A stretch of DNA of 64,000 bases from Thiocapsa bogorovii (GTDB lineage: Bacteria > Pseudomonadota > Gammaproteobacteria > Chromatiales > Chromatiaceae): assembly GCF_021228795.1 (NCBI RefSeq), contig NZ_CP089309.1, positions 2,790,001 through 2,854,000 of the forward strand, written 5' to 3'. The position numbers and the translations under genes were made by a program. The notes beneath the pieces were generated by a model, which worked only from the letters and a program-made list of their open reading frames with translations, had not been told where the DNA came from and made no database searches. This document shows positions 1-13,072 of the stretch, in pieces. Each line of letters starts with the position of its first letter. Position 1 is the first letter of the stretch.

Positions 1-165
1 GGTCCGCAGGAGGTGCGCAGCAGCAATCATCGCATTCAGGGCTGCTACTGGCAGATGCGCCAGCCCCAGAGCATCCCGGGCTCGGACGCCGCCATCGCGC
101 TCCTGTCGTTCTGGACCGATGCGGCACGCGGGCAAGCGGCGATCCTGCCGGACAAAAAACGCTGA
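1..165 (+). CDS. soxA: SoxA, C-terminal end (partial): sulfur-oxidation cytochrome c subunit
   Basis: The last 54 codons of a gene cut by the window edge, ending in TGA 27 bp before soxX. The visible tail has a conserved-looking Gly-Cys-Tyr followed by Gln-Met-Arg (about 14 codons in) and an alternating helix near the end, which resembles the C-terminus of the SoxA diheme subunit, where a cysteine forms the active-site haem ligand. SoxA pairs with SoxX to attach thiosulfate to the SoxYZ carrier in the periplasm. The call rests on this short tail plus direct linkage to soxX; the haem-binding CxxCH motifs lie outside the window and cannot be checked. Confidence 0.6.
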   Translation, partial: GPQEVRSSNHRIQGCYWQMRQPQSIPGSDAAIALLSFWTDAARGQAAILPDKKR

Positions 166-191
166 TTCCTGCTGATCACGGAGACACCCCC

Positions 192-929
192 ATGACGATC
201 GATCGACAGACCGCTTTCGGCGCGGCCCTCGCTGCCGGCCTGCTGGTACTCACCTCCGCTGCCTCGGCCGGACCGCCCGCGCCCCAGGCCGCCTACACCG
301 CCATGAGTCCGGAAGAGCTCGCGGACTATCTGATCTTCGAGGCCGGCGGCTTCGACCTCAACGCACCCACCCAGGACGGCGGCACGGCCCGCGATCGGAT
401 GGTCCAGGACCGGATCCAGAAGGTCTGCTCGGCCATCGGGCGCAGCGGCAAGGCGCTGGATCGAGCGACGGCCGCCAAGATCAGTGCCTTGGCCGAAGAG
501 TCCATGGTCTTCCCGGAGGGCGGCATCGTGCTCGGCGATTGGAAGCGCGGCGAGAAGATCGCTCGCTCCGGCTTCGGCTATCGCATCGGCCGGGATACCG
601 ACGATCACACCCGCGAGCCGCCCGGCGGCAACTGCTACGCCTGCCATCAGCTCGACCCGAAGGAGATCGCGCACGGCACGGTTGGCCCGAGTCTCGCCAA
701 CTACGGCACACTGCGCGGAACCAATGACGCGATGCTGAAACACACCTATCAGATCCTCTACAACGCGCACCTGTTCTTCCCGTGCACGACCATGCCGCGC
801 TTCGGCGAGCACGGCACGCTCACGGCGGAGCAGATCGCCGACGTCATGGCCTACCTGCTCGATCCCGCGTCGCCGGTGAACCAAGCGGCGCTCCCGACGG
901 CGGAGACGGCGCAGGCGGCCAGGGACTGA
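192..929 (+). CDS. soxX: SoxX: monohaem cytochrome c of the thiosulfate-oxidising SoxAX complex
   Basis: A 245-residue periplasmic c-type cytochrome. An N-terminal signal peptide runs to about residue 26 (ending ASA-GPP). One haem motif, Cys-Tyr-Ala-Cys-His at 148-152, is followed by a GPSLANYG segment, and the likely distal ligand is Met201 in a MPRFG motif; these are characteristic of SoxX. The ATG is preceded by GGAGA at good spacing. SoxX accepts electrons when SoxA couples thiosulfate to SoxY. It follows soxA by 26 bp, so the two are probably one transcript. The region before the haem (about residues 35-145) makes it longer than compact SoxX proteins; its role is not evident from sequence. 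Confidence 0.88.
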   Translation: MTIDRQTAFGAALAAGLLVLTSAASAGPPAPQAAYTAMSPEELADYLIFEAGGFDLNAPTQDGGTARDRMVQDRIQKVCSAIGRSGKALDRATAAKISALAEESMVFPEGGIVLGDWKRGEKIARSGFGYRIGRDTDDHTREPPGGNCYACHQLDPKEIAHGTVGPSLANYGTLRGTNDAMLKHTYQILYNAHLFFPCTTMPRFGEHGTLTAEQIADVMAYLLDPASPVNQAALPTAETAQAARD

Positions 930-958
930 GGCGCGCGATTCCAGGCTCGCAGCGGAGC

Positions 959-979
959 CGGCGCCTCGCCGAGGCGCCG
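959..979 (+). terminator. GC-rich hairpin after soxX, possible terminator
   Basis: A perfect 9-bp stem (CGGCGCCTC pairing with GAGGCGCCG) closes a 3-nt loop, 30 bp after the soxX stop. No T-run follows, so this may be a 3' end stabiliser or a Rho-assisted end rather than a classical intrinsic terminator. Confidence 0.4.
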
Positions 980-1616
980 ACAGCTCGGGTCGACGGCGTC
1001 CTGGATGATTTCGAGGACCTCCGTCCGCGTCCGTGCACCGAGATTGAGGTCACAGACGCTGGATCAACGGTGGGGATCCTCTGCGCAGAACGCCGCGAAG
1101 CGCCTCCGGTATCGGGGTCGTCTACCGCCTTGTCGAGCGTCTCGTTGCCGAGACACGGATGCCTGCAAACAAGATCCGAACCCAGCGGCCGCGACGAGCG
1201 ACGGCTACCCGCCGGGCGCCATCATTGGGGCACTCAAGCTGCCGGAGTTTAACCGAGGCGACCGGCTGGTGGAGATAGCCAATCCGAGCGGCATATCCTG
1301 GCCGATCGTGGGGCTCCTCCGCTCGGGCTCTTGACTATCGCCAAACACGTCAGAACCGACCTACAGGGGATCTGGACGGCGCCGACGCAGTGGGAACGCC
1401 AGCCGCTATCGATCAGATCGATGCTTGTCACGAATCCAGCTCTCCCTGAGGCGGGGGAGACCTTTGCGAGGTCCGGTGCGACCGGATTTCGGTGATAATC
1501 TTCGTACAGATTTTGATCCGTTTGTACTAAATTTATCAATCACTTAAATCAGTGTGGTAGCAGCGGAAGAATTACAGACATCATTGTACAAGAATACCGA
1601 GCCCTCGGGTCATGGC
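980..1616. other. Gene-free stretch between soxX and glmS
   Basis: About 640 bp with no reading frame I can support; the short open frames show no recognisable motif. The last 110 bp (about 1494-1605) are clearly more AT-rich than the surroundings and contain GTACA at 1504-1508, TGTAC at 1523-1527 and another TGTACA near 1585. It could be a decayed gene, or a control region used only under particular conditions. Confidence 0.45.
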
Positions 1617-3449
1617 CTACTCCACCGTGACGGATTTCGCGAGATTGCGTGGCTGATCGACATCGGTCCCCTTGAGGACGGCCACGTGATAGGCAAGCAG
1701 TTGCAGTGGAATGGTGAAGATGATTGGGTCGATCAGATCGTCTGTCTCGGGGAGACGGATGACGGTGACGCCCTCCTCTTCGACCATGGGGACATGTAGA
1801 TCGGCAAAGACATAGAGCTGACCGCCGCGTGCGCGGACCTCTTCGAGATTGGATTTGAGCTTTTCGAGCAGGGCGTTGTTGGGCGCGACTGCGACAACGG
1901 GCATCTGCTCGTCGATCAAGGCAAGGGGTCCGTGCTTGAGCTCGCCCGCCGGATATGCCTCGGCGTGGATGTAGGAGATCTCCTTGAGCTTGAGCGCGCC
2001 TTCCATGGCGATCGGATATTGCTCGCCGCGTCCGAGGAAGAGCGTGTGCTGCTTGTCGACGAAGACCTCGGCGAGATCGGCGATTCGGTCGTCGAGGTCC
2101 AGCACGGCCTCGACCTTGCCCGGGAGCGCTCGAAGCAGCGCGACCACATGGGCCTCGGCGGTGTCGCTCAGCGCATTTTCGCGGCCGAGCGCCACGGTCA
2201 TCAGCAACAAGGAGACCAGCTGGGTGGTGAAGGCCTTGGTGGAGGCGACACCGATCTCGGGGCCGGCATGGGTCAAGAGCACGAGGTCCGATTCGCGCAC
2301 CAGGGAGCTTTCGGGCACATTGCAGATGGCGAGCGTCGCCGCAAAGCCGGAGGATTTCGCCAGACGCAGCGCCGCGAGCGTGTCGGCCGTTTCGCCGGAC
2401 TGGGAGAGGGTCACGAACAGGGCGTCGGCCGGCACGACCTGCTTGCGATAGCGGTACTCGCTCGCAACCTCGACGGTACAGGGCAGGCCGGCGAGGGCCT
2501 CGATCCAATAGCGCGCGACCAAGGCGGCATGATAGCTGGTGCCGCAGGCAACCAGGGTGACCGCCTTGACCCGAGCGAAGATCTCGGGGGCCAGGTTACC
2601 GAAACTCTCGGGGAGAACGCGCGTGCCGGCCAGGCGACCTTCGAGGGTATCGTCGATCGCTCGGGGCTGCTCGAAGATCTCCTTGAGCATGAAATGGCGG
2701 TACTCGCCGCGTTCCGCGGCATCGACCGAGACAGCGGAGGTCGTCACCGGTCGCACGACGAGGTTCCCGTCGTGGTCCCAAATACGGACGGATTCTCGGG
2801 TCAGCTCGGCGATATCGCCCTCTTCGAGAAAGATGAAGCGATTGGTGACGGGCAGGAGGGCAAAGACATCGGAGGCGATGAAATGTTCGCCGAACCCGAC
2901 CCCGATGACCAGCGGGCTGCCCTGGCGAGCCGCGACCAGGTGCTCGGGATCCTGAGCATCGATGACGCCGAGGGCATAGGCGCCGCGCAGTCGTCTCCTC
3001 GCCAGGCGGACGGCATCGAGCAGGGCATGGCCGGCCTCGAGCTCGTCGAAAACCGCATGCACCACGACCTCGGTATCGGTTTCGGACGTGAAGCGGTGGC
3101 CGGCGGCGGTTTGCTCACGGCGCAGCTCTTCATGGTTTTCGATGATCCCGTTGTGCACGACCAGGCACCGGTCGCGGCAGACATGGGGATGGGCGTTGCG
3201 GGTCGCCGGCTCACCATGGGTCGCCCAACGGGTGTGAGCGATGCCCAGCGTGCCGGGCAAGGGCCGCTCGGCGACCGCCTCGGCCAGGCGCGCGACCTTG
3301 CCGAGCGTGCGGGCGCGATTCAAACGGCACGGCGCCTCGAGCACCGCGATACCCGCGGAATCATAGCCCCGATATTCGAGACGCCTCAGTCCCTCGAGCA
3401 GGATGGCCGAGACCGGACGTTGGGCGATTGCACCGACGATACCGCACAT
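1617..3449 (-). CDS. glmS: Glutamine--fructose-6-phosphate aminotransferase (isomerizing)
   Basis: Makes glucosamine-6-phosphate from fructose-6-phosphate and glutamine, the first step towards UDP-GlcNAc for peptidoglycan and LPS. The 610-residue length matches the family. The N-terminal nucleophile Cys2 begins an MCGIVGA motif; the glutaminase domain has the R-W-A-T-H-G segment near residues 74-79; two SIS sugar-isomerase domains follow, and the chain ends KSVTVE, a typical GlmS C-terminus that helps gate the synthase site. GAGGG lies 7 nt before the ATG. It follows glmU by 56 bp on the same strand, the usual glmU-glmS pair downstream of the atp operon. Confidence 0.97.
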   Translation of the reverse strand: MCGIVGAIAQRPVSAILLEGLRRLEYRGYDSAGIAVLEAPCRLNRARTLGKVARLAEAVAERPLPGTLGIAHTRWATHGEPATRNAHPHVCRDRCLVVHNGIIENHEELRREQTAAGHRFTSETDTEVVVHAVFDELEAGHALLDAVRLARRRLRGAYALGVIDAQDPEHLVAARQGSPLVIGVGFGEHFIASDVFALLPVTNRFIFLEEGDIAELTRESVRIWDHDGNLVVRPVTTSAVSVDAAERGEYRHFMLKEIFEQPRAIDDTLEGRLAGTRVLPESFGNLAPEIFARVKAVTLVACGTSYHAALVARYWIEALAGLPCTVEVASEYRYRKQVVPADALFVTLSQSGETADTLAALRLAKSSGFAATLAICNVPESSLVRESDLVLLTHAGPEIGVASTKAFTTQLVSLLLMTVALGRENALSDTAEAHVVALLRALPGKVEAVLDLDDRIADLAEVFVDKQHTLFLGRGEQYPIAMEGALKLKEISYIHAEAYPAGELKHGPLALIDEQMPVVAVAPNNALLEKLKSNLEEVRARGGQLYVFADLHVPMVEEEGVTVIRLPETDDLIDPIIFTIPLQLLAYHVAVLKGTDVDQPRNLAKSVTVE

Positions 3450-3505
3450 GACTTATCCCTCGCGTGTCTTATGCCGACGAGACGCCGAGACCCGAGTCGG
3501 CTCGA

Positions 3506-4876
3506 TTAGGAGGCCGACCGCTTCCGAGGTCGCGTCCATCCCGGAATCGTCCTCTGCGAGACGCGCGTCAGCGTGAGTTGGTCCGCCGGGGCGTCGCGCG
3601 CAATCACGGAACCGGCGCCGATGGTCGCGCCCGCGCCGATACAGACTGGCGCGACCAGCGCGCTGTTGGAGCCGATAAAGGCCCCGTCTTCGATCCGGGT
3701 GAGCGACTTGTTGGCACCGTCGTAGTTACAGGTGATGCTTCCCGCGCCGACATTCACGCCCGCACCGATCTCGGCGTCGCCCAAGTAGGTCAGGTGGTTG
3801 GCCTTGCTGCCGGCACCGAGGCTGGTCTTTTTGATCTCCACGAAGTTGCCGACATGGGTGTTGTCGGCAAGGCGGGTCTCGGGGCGCAGTCGCGCAAACG
3901 GACCGATCCGCGCGTGAGCGCCGACGGAGGCCCCATCGATCACCGAGTTGGCGAGGACATGCGTGTCCGCGCCGATGCTGCAGTCCTTGAGGAGACAGTT
4001 GGGGCCGATCCGCGCGCCGCTCGAGAGCCGTACGACGCCCTCGAATATGCAGTTGATGTCGATGACGACGTCGGGATCGGCCTGAAGATCCCCGCGAAGA
4101 TCGAACCGCGACGGATCCGCCAGGGTCACGCCGGAGCGCATGAGATCTTCGGCGGAATGGCGCTGATAATCGCGCTCGAGGGCCGCGAGCTGAACCCGAT
4201 CGTTGACGCCGGCGACCTCCGCGAGTCGGCCTGGACGGGTCGATGCAACCGTGACACCCTCGGCTGCGGCAAGCGCGGTCACGTCAGTGAGGTAGTATTC
4301 ACCCTGCACGTTGTCGTTGTCGATGCGGGCGAGCCAATCGTCGAGACGCGCCCGATCGGCGACCAAGATGCCGGTGTTGATCTCGGCGACGGCGCGCTGT
4401 TCGGGGGTTGCGTCCTTCTCCTCGACGATCCCGACGATCCGACCGCGGCGATCGCGCAGGATGCGGCCGTACCCGACGGGATCCGGAACATCGGCGGTCA
4501 GGATCGCGAGATCGGTATCGGCGGCGACCCCAAGCAAGCGGTTCAAGGTCTCTGCCGAGATCAGCGGGACGTCGCCGTAGAGGATCAAGACGCGATCCAT
4601 CTCCGCGACTTCCGACATGGCCTGGATGACGGCATGTCCGGTGCCCAGTTGCTCGGCCTGCTCGGCCCAACGACACCCGGCATCGGCGAGCGCGGTTCGG
4701 ACCTCATCGCCGCCGTGCCCGTAGACGGTCACGATCCGCTCGGCACCGATCGCCCGCGCCGTGCTCAGGACGTGGGCGAGCAGTGGCTTTCCGGCCAAGG
4801 GATGGAGCACCTTCGGAAGGGCTGAACGCATCCGCTTGCCCAGCCCCGCCGCCAAAATCACGACTCCAAGCCTCAT
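3506..4876 (-). CDS. glmU: Bifunctional GlcN-1-P acetyltransferase / GlcNAc-1-P uridyltransferase
   Basis: Performs the last two steps to UDP-GlcNAc. The start at 4876 is chosen over an upstream in-frame codon at 4933 because the protein then begins MRLGVVILAAG, the normal GlmU N-terminus, and AGAGGACG lies just upstream. The uridyltransferase domain has the nucleotide-binding loop at residues 8-16 (LAAGLGKRM) and PKVLHPL; the C-terminal half carries left-handed beta-helix hexapeptide repeats with the HLTYLGDAEIG and TCNYDGANK segments of the acetyltransferase active site. The resulting 456 residues equal the usual length. It lies 25 bp after the slyD stop and 56 bp before glmS. Confidence 0.97.
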   Translation of the reverse strand: MRLGVVILAAGLGKRMRSALPKVLHPLAGKPLLAHVLSTARAIGAERIVTVYGHGGDEVRTALADAGCRWAEQAEQLGTGHAVIQAMSEVAEMDRVLILYGDVPLISAETLNRLLGVAADTDLAILTADVPDPVGYGRILRDRRGRIVGIVEEKDATPEQRAVAEINTGILVADRARLDDWLARIDNDNVQGEYYLTDVTALAAAEGVTVASTRPGRLAEVAGVNDRVQLAALERDYQRHSAEDLMRSGVTLADPSRFDLRGDLQADPDVVIDINCIFEGVVRLSSGARIGPNCLLKDCSIGADTHVLANSVIDGASVGAHARIGPFARLRPETRLADNTHVGNFVEIKKTSLGAGSKANHLTYLGDAEIGAGVNVGAGSITCNYDGANKSLTRIEDGAFIGSNSALVAPVCIGAGATIGAGSVIARDAPADQLTLTRVSQRTIPGWTRPRKRSAS

Positions 4877-4901
4877 CGTTTCGTCCTCTTCGAAGACCGA
4901 A

Positions 4902-5399
4902 TCAGTGCAGACTGCCACCTGGAAGCATTGCACCGCCGCCGAGGTCCGCCGTCAACTCCGCATGTGTGGGGTCGCGGACCTCCTCGATCCGGACATGCAC
5001 GCGCAGGGTCTTGCCGGCGAGCGGGTGGTTGCCGTCGACGGTGAGCTGACCGTCCTCGATCCGGGTCACGTGGAACTGCCGGGTCTCCCCGGCCTCGTTT
5101 TCCATCTGCACCTCGGCACCGACGAACCTGAATTCCGGCGGCACGTTCTCCAAGTCGTCCGTAAAGGTCAGATTCGGGTCACGCGGACCAAAGCCTTGGT
5201 CCGGTCCCAGGACCAGCTCGACCTCGTCGCCGGCACACCGCCCGTCGACGGCGGCGTCCATGCCGCCGATCAGCTCGGTTTGGCCCCCGTGGATATAACT
5301 CACGGGGATATCGGTCTGTTCCAGGATCGTACCTTGGCCGTCTTCGATTCGATAGGTCAGTGCGACAAGCTTGCCGGCACGGATGAGAGGTTCTGACAT
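4902..5399 (-). CDS. FKBP-type peptidyl-prolyl isomerase, SlyD-like
   Basis: A 165-residue cytoplasmic protein with the SlyD layout: an FKBP half-domain, an inserted chaperone flap of about 55 residues containing the GPDQGFGPRDPNL segment, and a return strand (VDGNHPLAGK...). It would catalyse proline cis-trans isomerisation and assist folding. It lacks the His/Cys-rich nickel-binding tail of E. coli SlyD and ends in a glycine-rich stretch, so a metallochaperone role is not supported. The start at 5399 has GGAGG upstream; the longer open frame to 5564 overlaps the atp terminator and is not used. It lies between the atp terminator and glmU. Confidence 0.85.
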   Translation of the reverse strand: MSEPLIRAGKLVALTYRIEDGQGTILEQTDIPVSYIHGGQTELIGGMDAAVDGRCAGDEVELVLGPDQGFGPRDPNLTFTDDLENVPPEFRFVGAEVQMENEAGETRQFHVTRIEDGQLTVDGNHPLAGKTLRVHVRIEEVRDPTHAELTADLGGGAMLPGGSLH

Positions 5400-5504
5400 G
5401 CTGGGGTTCGCCTCCGGGTCGGGATGGGCCGGCGGGGGCCCCTTACGGGTCGCCCGTGGGGAGTGAAGAACACAGGGCGCAGGACGGGACGAGCGGTTGC
5501 CGCT

Positions 5505-5538
5505 GAAAATGGAGGGCCCGCTCGTGTCGGAGCGGGCC
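5505..5538 (-). terminator. Rho-independent terminator of the atp operon
   Basis: Read on the minus strand after atpC, a perfect 9-bp stem (GGCCCGCTC with GAGCGGGCC, 5515-5523 and 5530-5538) has a 6-nt loop, followed within five nucleotides by TTTT. It lies 37 bp after the atpC stop. Confidence 0.75.
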
Positions 5539-5574
5539 TCTGAACGCGGACCGTCAAGGAGCAATCCGGAGGGA

Positions 5575-5997
5575 TCAGCCCTTCATCTTTCGAAGCTTCT
5601 CGATTGCGCGCAATTGCGCAATCGCCTCGGCGAGCTCGGCTTGCGCCTTCGCATACTCGAACTGAGCCGTGTGGCCGGCGAGCGCCTCCTCGGCACGGCG
5701 TTTCGCGTCGAGTGCCGCGGCCTCGTCGAGGTCGCGCGCTCGGATCGCGGTGTCGGCCAAGACGGTCACGACATGGGGCTGGACCTCAAGCATGCCCCCG
5801 GAGACGTAGAAATGCTCCTGTTCGCCATGCTCGTTCTCGACCCGCACATCGCCCGGCTTCAGACGGCTGATGAAGGCGGTATGCCGGGGCGCGATACCGA
5901 CCTCGCCCAGCTCGGCGGTCGCGTACACCATGGTCGCCTGACCCGAATGAATCGCCCCTTCGGCGCTTACGATATCGACGTGAATTGTCATCGCCAT
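5575..5997 (-). CDS. atpC: F1Fo ATP synthase epsilon subunit
   Basis: A central-stalk subunit that couples rotation to catalysis and inhibits ATP hydrolysis. An N-terminal beta-sandwich (about residues 1-85, containing GEVGIAPRHTAF) is followed by a helical hairpin ending in IEKLRKMKG. The start at 5997 is preferred because GGGG precedes it at short spacing; a second ATG at 5991 is possible. It is the last gene of the operon. It is separated from atpD by about 200 bp, an unusually long gap holding an 87-bp inverted-end element and an A-rich tract, which suggests separate control of epsilon output. Confidence 0.95.
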   Translation of the reverse strand: MAMTIHVDIVSAEGAIHSGQATMVYATAELGEVGIAPRHTAFISRLKPGDVRVENEHGEQEHFYVSGGMLEVQPHVVTVLADTAIRARDLDEAAALDAKRRAEEALAGHTAQFEYAKAQAELAEAIAQLRAIEKLRKMKG

Positions 5998-6008
5998 AGT
6001 GCACCCCA

Positions 6009-6095
6009 TTAAACCGCGTCTTGTTGTCAAACATGACGTTCTTGCGGAATCGGCCGGAAGCGGACTTCAGCCCCGTCTGCGCCGACGCGGTTTAA
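6009..6095 (-). repeat. 87-bp inverted-end intercistronic element, copy 1 (atpD-atpC)
   Basis: It begins with TTAAACCGCGTC (6009-6020) and ends with its exact reverse complement GACGCGGTTTAA (6084-6095): a perfect 12-bp inverted pair 63 bp apart. In the direction of transcription its end is 11 nt before the atpC start. An A-rich tract (6091-6120) flanks the other side. Four further elements of exactly the same length with related ends occur at 18362, 55924, 58679 and 60514. Confidence 0.7.
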
Positions 6096-6196
6096 AATGA
6101 AAAAATAAAATCCTAAAACTCGGCAGCTCCGACATCTGTGTAGAAGTGCGCCGCCCGACCAAAATCACCTACAGCGCACGCCACACAGGCCGCGTT

Positions 6197-7591
<1,395 letters not shown>

Positions 7592-7680
7592 TTATGCCTT
7601 CCGGCCAATAGCGATTCTGTTTATGTCCGAGCGCTCGATGTCCGAGCGTTGGGCGCGAGCGACTGCGACGTACCGGGCGA

Positions 7681-8544
7681 TCACACGGCGGCGGCGCCGC
7701 TCACAATCTCGGAGATCTCTTGCGTGATCGCAGCCTGTCGGGCCTTGTTGTAGACGAGTTGCAGCTCGCCGATCAGGTCGCCGGCATTGTCCGACGCGGA
7801 CTTCATCGCGACCATTCGCGAGGCTTGCTCGCAGGCGCCGTTCTCGACGACCGCTTGGTAGACGAGCGACTCGATATAACGGGTCAACAGGGAATCGAGA
7901 ACCGTGCGTGCGTCGGGCTCGTAGATGTAGTCCCAGTGGTAGGGCATCGCGGACTGCTCTTCACCGACGATCGGCACCAATTGCCGGATCATGGGACGCT
8001 GGGTCATGGTGTTGACGAATTCGTTGCTCGCGACATAGATGGCGTCGAGCTCCTTGGCCTCGAAGGCATCCAACATGACCTTCACGGGTCCGATCAGGTC
8101 CTCGATATGAGGTTTGTCGCCGAGATTCGTGACCTGCGCCTTGACGTCGCCGCCGAAGCGCTTGAAGAAGCCCAGCGCCTTGGATCCGATGGTGCAGAAT
8201 GCAGGCTCGGTTCCTGCCGCACGCTTTTCTTTGATGTCGGCCACGAGACGCCGAAAGAGATTGCTGTTGAGCCCCCCGCAAAGCCCTCTGTCGGACGAGA
8301 CCACGATGTAGCCGACCCGCTTGTGGGGACGTTCCACCGCCATGAAGGAATGACGGTACTCGGGCGTCGCTCGGGCCAAATGGCTGATGACTTGCAGCAT
8401 CTTCTCGGAATAGGGCTTCGACGCCGCCATCCGGTCTTGTGCCTTGCGCATCTTGGAAGCCGCCACCATCTGCATGGCGCCGGTGATCTTTTGCGTGCTT
8501 TTGATGCTCGCAATCTTGGTACGAATTTCTTTGGCGCCTGCCAT
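7681..8544 (-). CDS. atpG: F1Fo ATP synthase gamma subunit
   Basis: The rotating central shaft of F1. Its 287 residues match the family. The N-terminal helix begins [25 protein letters not shown] (quoted in part: [15 protein letters not shown]) and the C-terminal helix contains [18 protein letters not shown], the two segments forming the coiled-coil axle. It lies between atpA and atpD, separated from atpA by 137 bp containing a strong hairpin. Confidence 0.97.
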   Translation of the reverse strand: MAGAKEIRTKIASIKSTQKITGAMQMVAASKMRKAQDRMAASKPYSEKMLQVISHLARATPEYRHSFMAVERPHKRVGYIVVSSDRGLCGGLNSNLFRRLVADIKEKRAAGTEPAFCTIGSKALGFFKRFGGDVKAQVTNLGDKPHIEDLIGPVKVMLDAFEAKELDAIYVASNEFVNTMTQRPMIRQLVPIVGEEQSAMPYHWDYIYEPDARTVLDSLLTRYIESLVYQAVVENGACEQASRMVAMKSASDNAGDLIGELQLVYNKARQAAITQEISEIVSGAAAV

Positions 8545-8634
8545 ATGTTCGCTCCCGGCCTTCGGCGACCAGCCTCCGACGCGAGCGCCGGGGTGGTGAA
8601 GGTTCGATACTTGTCAAAACGCACAACGCCAACT

Positions 8635-8662
8635 GGGCCGGCCCTCGGTGAGAGGCCGGCCG
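8635..8662 (-). other. Strong hairpin in the atpA-atpG gap
   Basis: GGCCGGCC occurs at 8636-8643 and again at 8654-8661 and pairs with itself; a short inner CTC/GAG stem can form in the loop. No T-run follows on the minus strand, so termination is unlikely. Within an operon such a structure could stabilise the upstream message or guide processing, and so help set alpha and gamma ratios. Confidence 0.5.
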
Positions 8663-8681
8663 CTGATGGCCGGCGGCTGCC

Positions 8682-10223
<1,542 letters not shown>

Positions 10224-10236
10224 GGCGGTGTCCCGT

Positions 10237-10776
10237 TCAGAATTGCAATGCGTGAGCCAGTTGCTTGAGCTTGCCGCGGACCGAGTCGTCGATGACGAGG
10301 TCCCCGGCGCGAATCTCGATCCCGCCGATCAGAGCGCTGTCGGTCTCGACGGTGACCTCGACCTGCCCGCCGAAGCGTTTCGCAAGTGCTGCGGAGACCG
10401 CCGCCTGCTCGGACTCGCTGACGTCGAAGGCGCTGCGAATCAGCACGTGGCGTACGCCCTGGTCGGCGGTCCGGCTCGCCTCGAACAGCCGTGCGATCTC
10501 GGGCAACGCCGCAAGCCTGGCGTTCTCGGTCAGCAACCCCAGGAGATTGGATGCCTCGGGCGGGAGATCATCACCGCAAACCTCGAGGATGATGTCGCGG
10601 ATGCGCTCGCGGGGCACGTTCGGGTTGGCGATCTGCTCGGCCATCTGGGGATCGCCCACGACGGCCGAGAGCATCTCGAGAGCTTGCGACCAGGCGTCCA
10701 ACTGACCGACCTCTTTCGCGCGCTCGAACACGGCCTCTGCGTAAGGCCGCGCGATGGTGGTGATGTCTCCGGCCAT
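10237..10776 (-). CDS. atpH: F1Fo ATP synthase delta subunit
   Basis: Joins the peripheral stalk (AtpF) to the top of F1. 179 residues, all-alpha N-terminal domain beginning [12 protein letters not shown], and a C-terminal region with the conserved segment around [16 protein letters not shown]. It lies between atpF and atpA with gaps of 9 and 13 bp, indicating tight co-translation. Confidence 0.96.
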   Translation of the reverse strand: MAGDITTIARPYAEAVFERAKEVGQLDAWSQALEMLSAVVGDPQMAEQIANPNVPRERIRDIILEVCGDDLPPEASNLLGLLTENARLAALPEIARLFEASRTADQGVRHVLIRSAFDVSESEQAAVSAALAKRFGGQVEVTVETDSALIGGIEIRAGDLVIDDSVRGKLKQLAHALQF

Positions 10777-10785
10777 GGGTGGTCC

Positions 10786-11256
10786 CTAAAGCTGCTTGGC
10801 GAACGATTCGACGAGGCCCTTGTGTGCCTTGATGTCGATCTCCTTGTGGAGGATCTTCTCGGCGGCGGCGACGGCAAGCGTGGCGACCCGCTCGCGTAGC
10901 TCCTCGCGGGCACGGTTGGTCTCCCGGTCGATCTCGGCTTGTGCGGCAGCGACGACGCGGCCGCTTTCGCTGCGCGCGTCCGCCTTGGCCTCCTCGACGA
11001 TCTCGGTTGCCCGCTTCTGAGCCTGCGCGACGATATCGGCGGCGGCAGCCTTGGCATCCTTGATGAGCGCGAGGGCGCGCTGCTCGCCGAGCGCCTTCTC
11101 TTGATGCCCGCGCTCTGCCGCGGCGAGGCCCTCGGCGATCTTCGCCTTACGCTCCGCCAGAGCCGTGACGATCGGCGGCCAGATAAACTTCATACAGAAC
11201 CCGACGAACACCGCGAAGGCGATCATCTGGGCAAACAGGGTCAGATTGATATTCAT
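10786..11256 (-). CDS. atpF: F1Fo ATP synthase subunit b
   Basis: Peripheral stalk protein. A single N-terminal membrane segment (about residues 4-27, starting [17 protein letters not shown]) is followed by a long charged alpha-helix expected to form a dimeric coiled coil. 156 residues equals E. coli AtpF. It precedes atpH by 9 bp and follows atpE by 81 bp. Confidence 0.97.
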   Translation of the reverse strand: MNINLTLFAQMIAFAVFVGFCMKFIWPPIVTALAERKAKIAEGLAAAERGHQEKALGEQRALALIKDAKAAAADIVAQAQKRATEIVEEAKADARSESGRVVAAAQAEIDRETNRAREELRERVATLAVAAAEKILHKEIDIKAHKGLVESFAKQL

Positions 11257-11337
11257 AGCGTTGCCTCGTGCCTATGCCTCATACCGCGTCCGGGAGTAGT
11301 GACGATAGCCTCGACCCCGGCGGAAGTGGGATGGGTG

Positions 11338-11613
<276 letters not shown>

Positions 11614-11632
11614 TTAGAGCAGAAAAAGCGGG

Positions 11633-12893
<1,261 letters not shown>

Positions 12894-12936
12894 CAGATCG
12901 TCGTGGTTTGGTTGAGCACACCGCTCACCGGCGCGC

Positions 12937-12965
12937 AGTATAAGGGGTCGCGCATATAGGGTCAA
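12937..12965 (-). promoter_or_regulatory. Sigma-70 promoter of the atp operon
   Basis: On the minus strand TTGACC (12960-12965), a 17-bp spacer and TATACT (12937-12942), five of six matches in each box. It lies about 44 bp upstream of the atpI start at 12893 and rules out longer atpI starts. Confidence 0.75.
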
Positions 12966-13072
12966 CGCGATGTCGGCAATTCCGGCCGCGGCTGGTAGCG
13001 ATCCTCATGATTGAATAAGGCAATAGCGCCGTCCGGCGGCCCGTTCGGGTCTCAAGACATTCCGGAAGCGAA

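Noticed and set aside
1590-1612. A hairpin (CCGA/TCGG) after glmS as terminator
   Set aside because: Four-base stem with a bulge; too weak to support although a few T follow.
1932-3509. A 525-codon open frame on the plus strand opposite glmS, and similar long antisense frames opposite mnmG (15382-17427) and atpD (6146-7753)
   Set aside because: They mirror the codon pattern of strong conserved genes in GC-rich DNA, have no family motifs and no ribosome sites.
5067-5076. CACGTGGAAC inside the SlyD gene as a third parS
   Set aside because: Only the right half matches; the left half lacks TGTTC.
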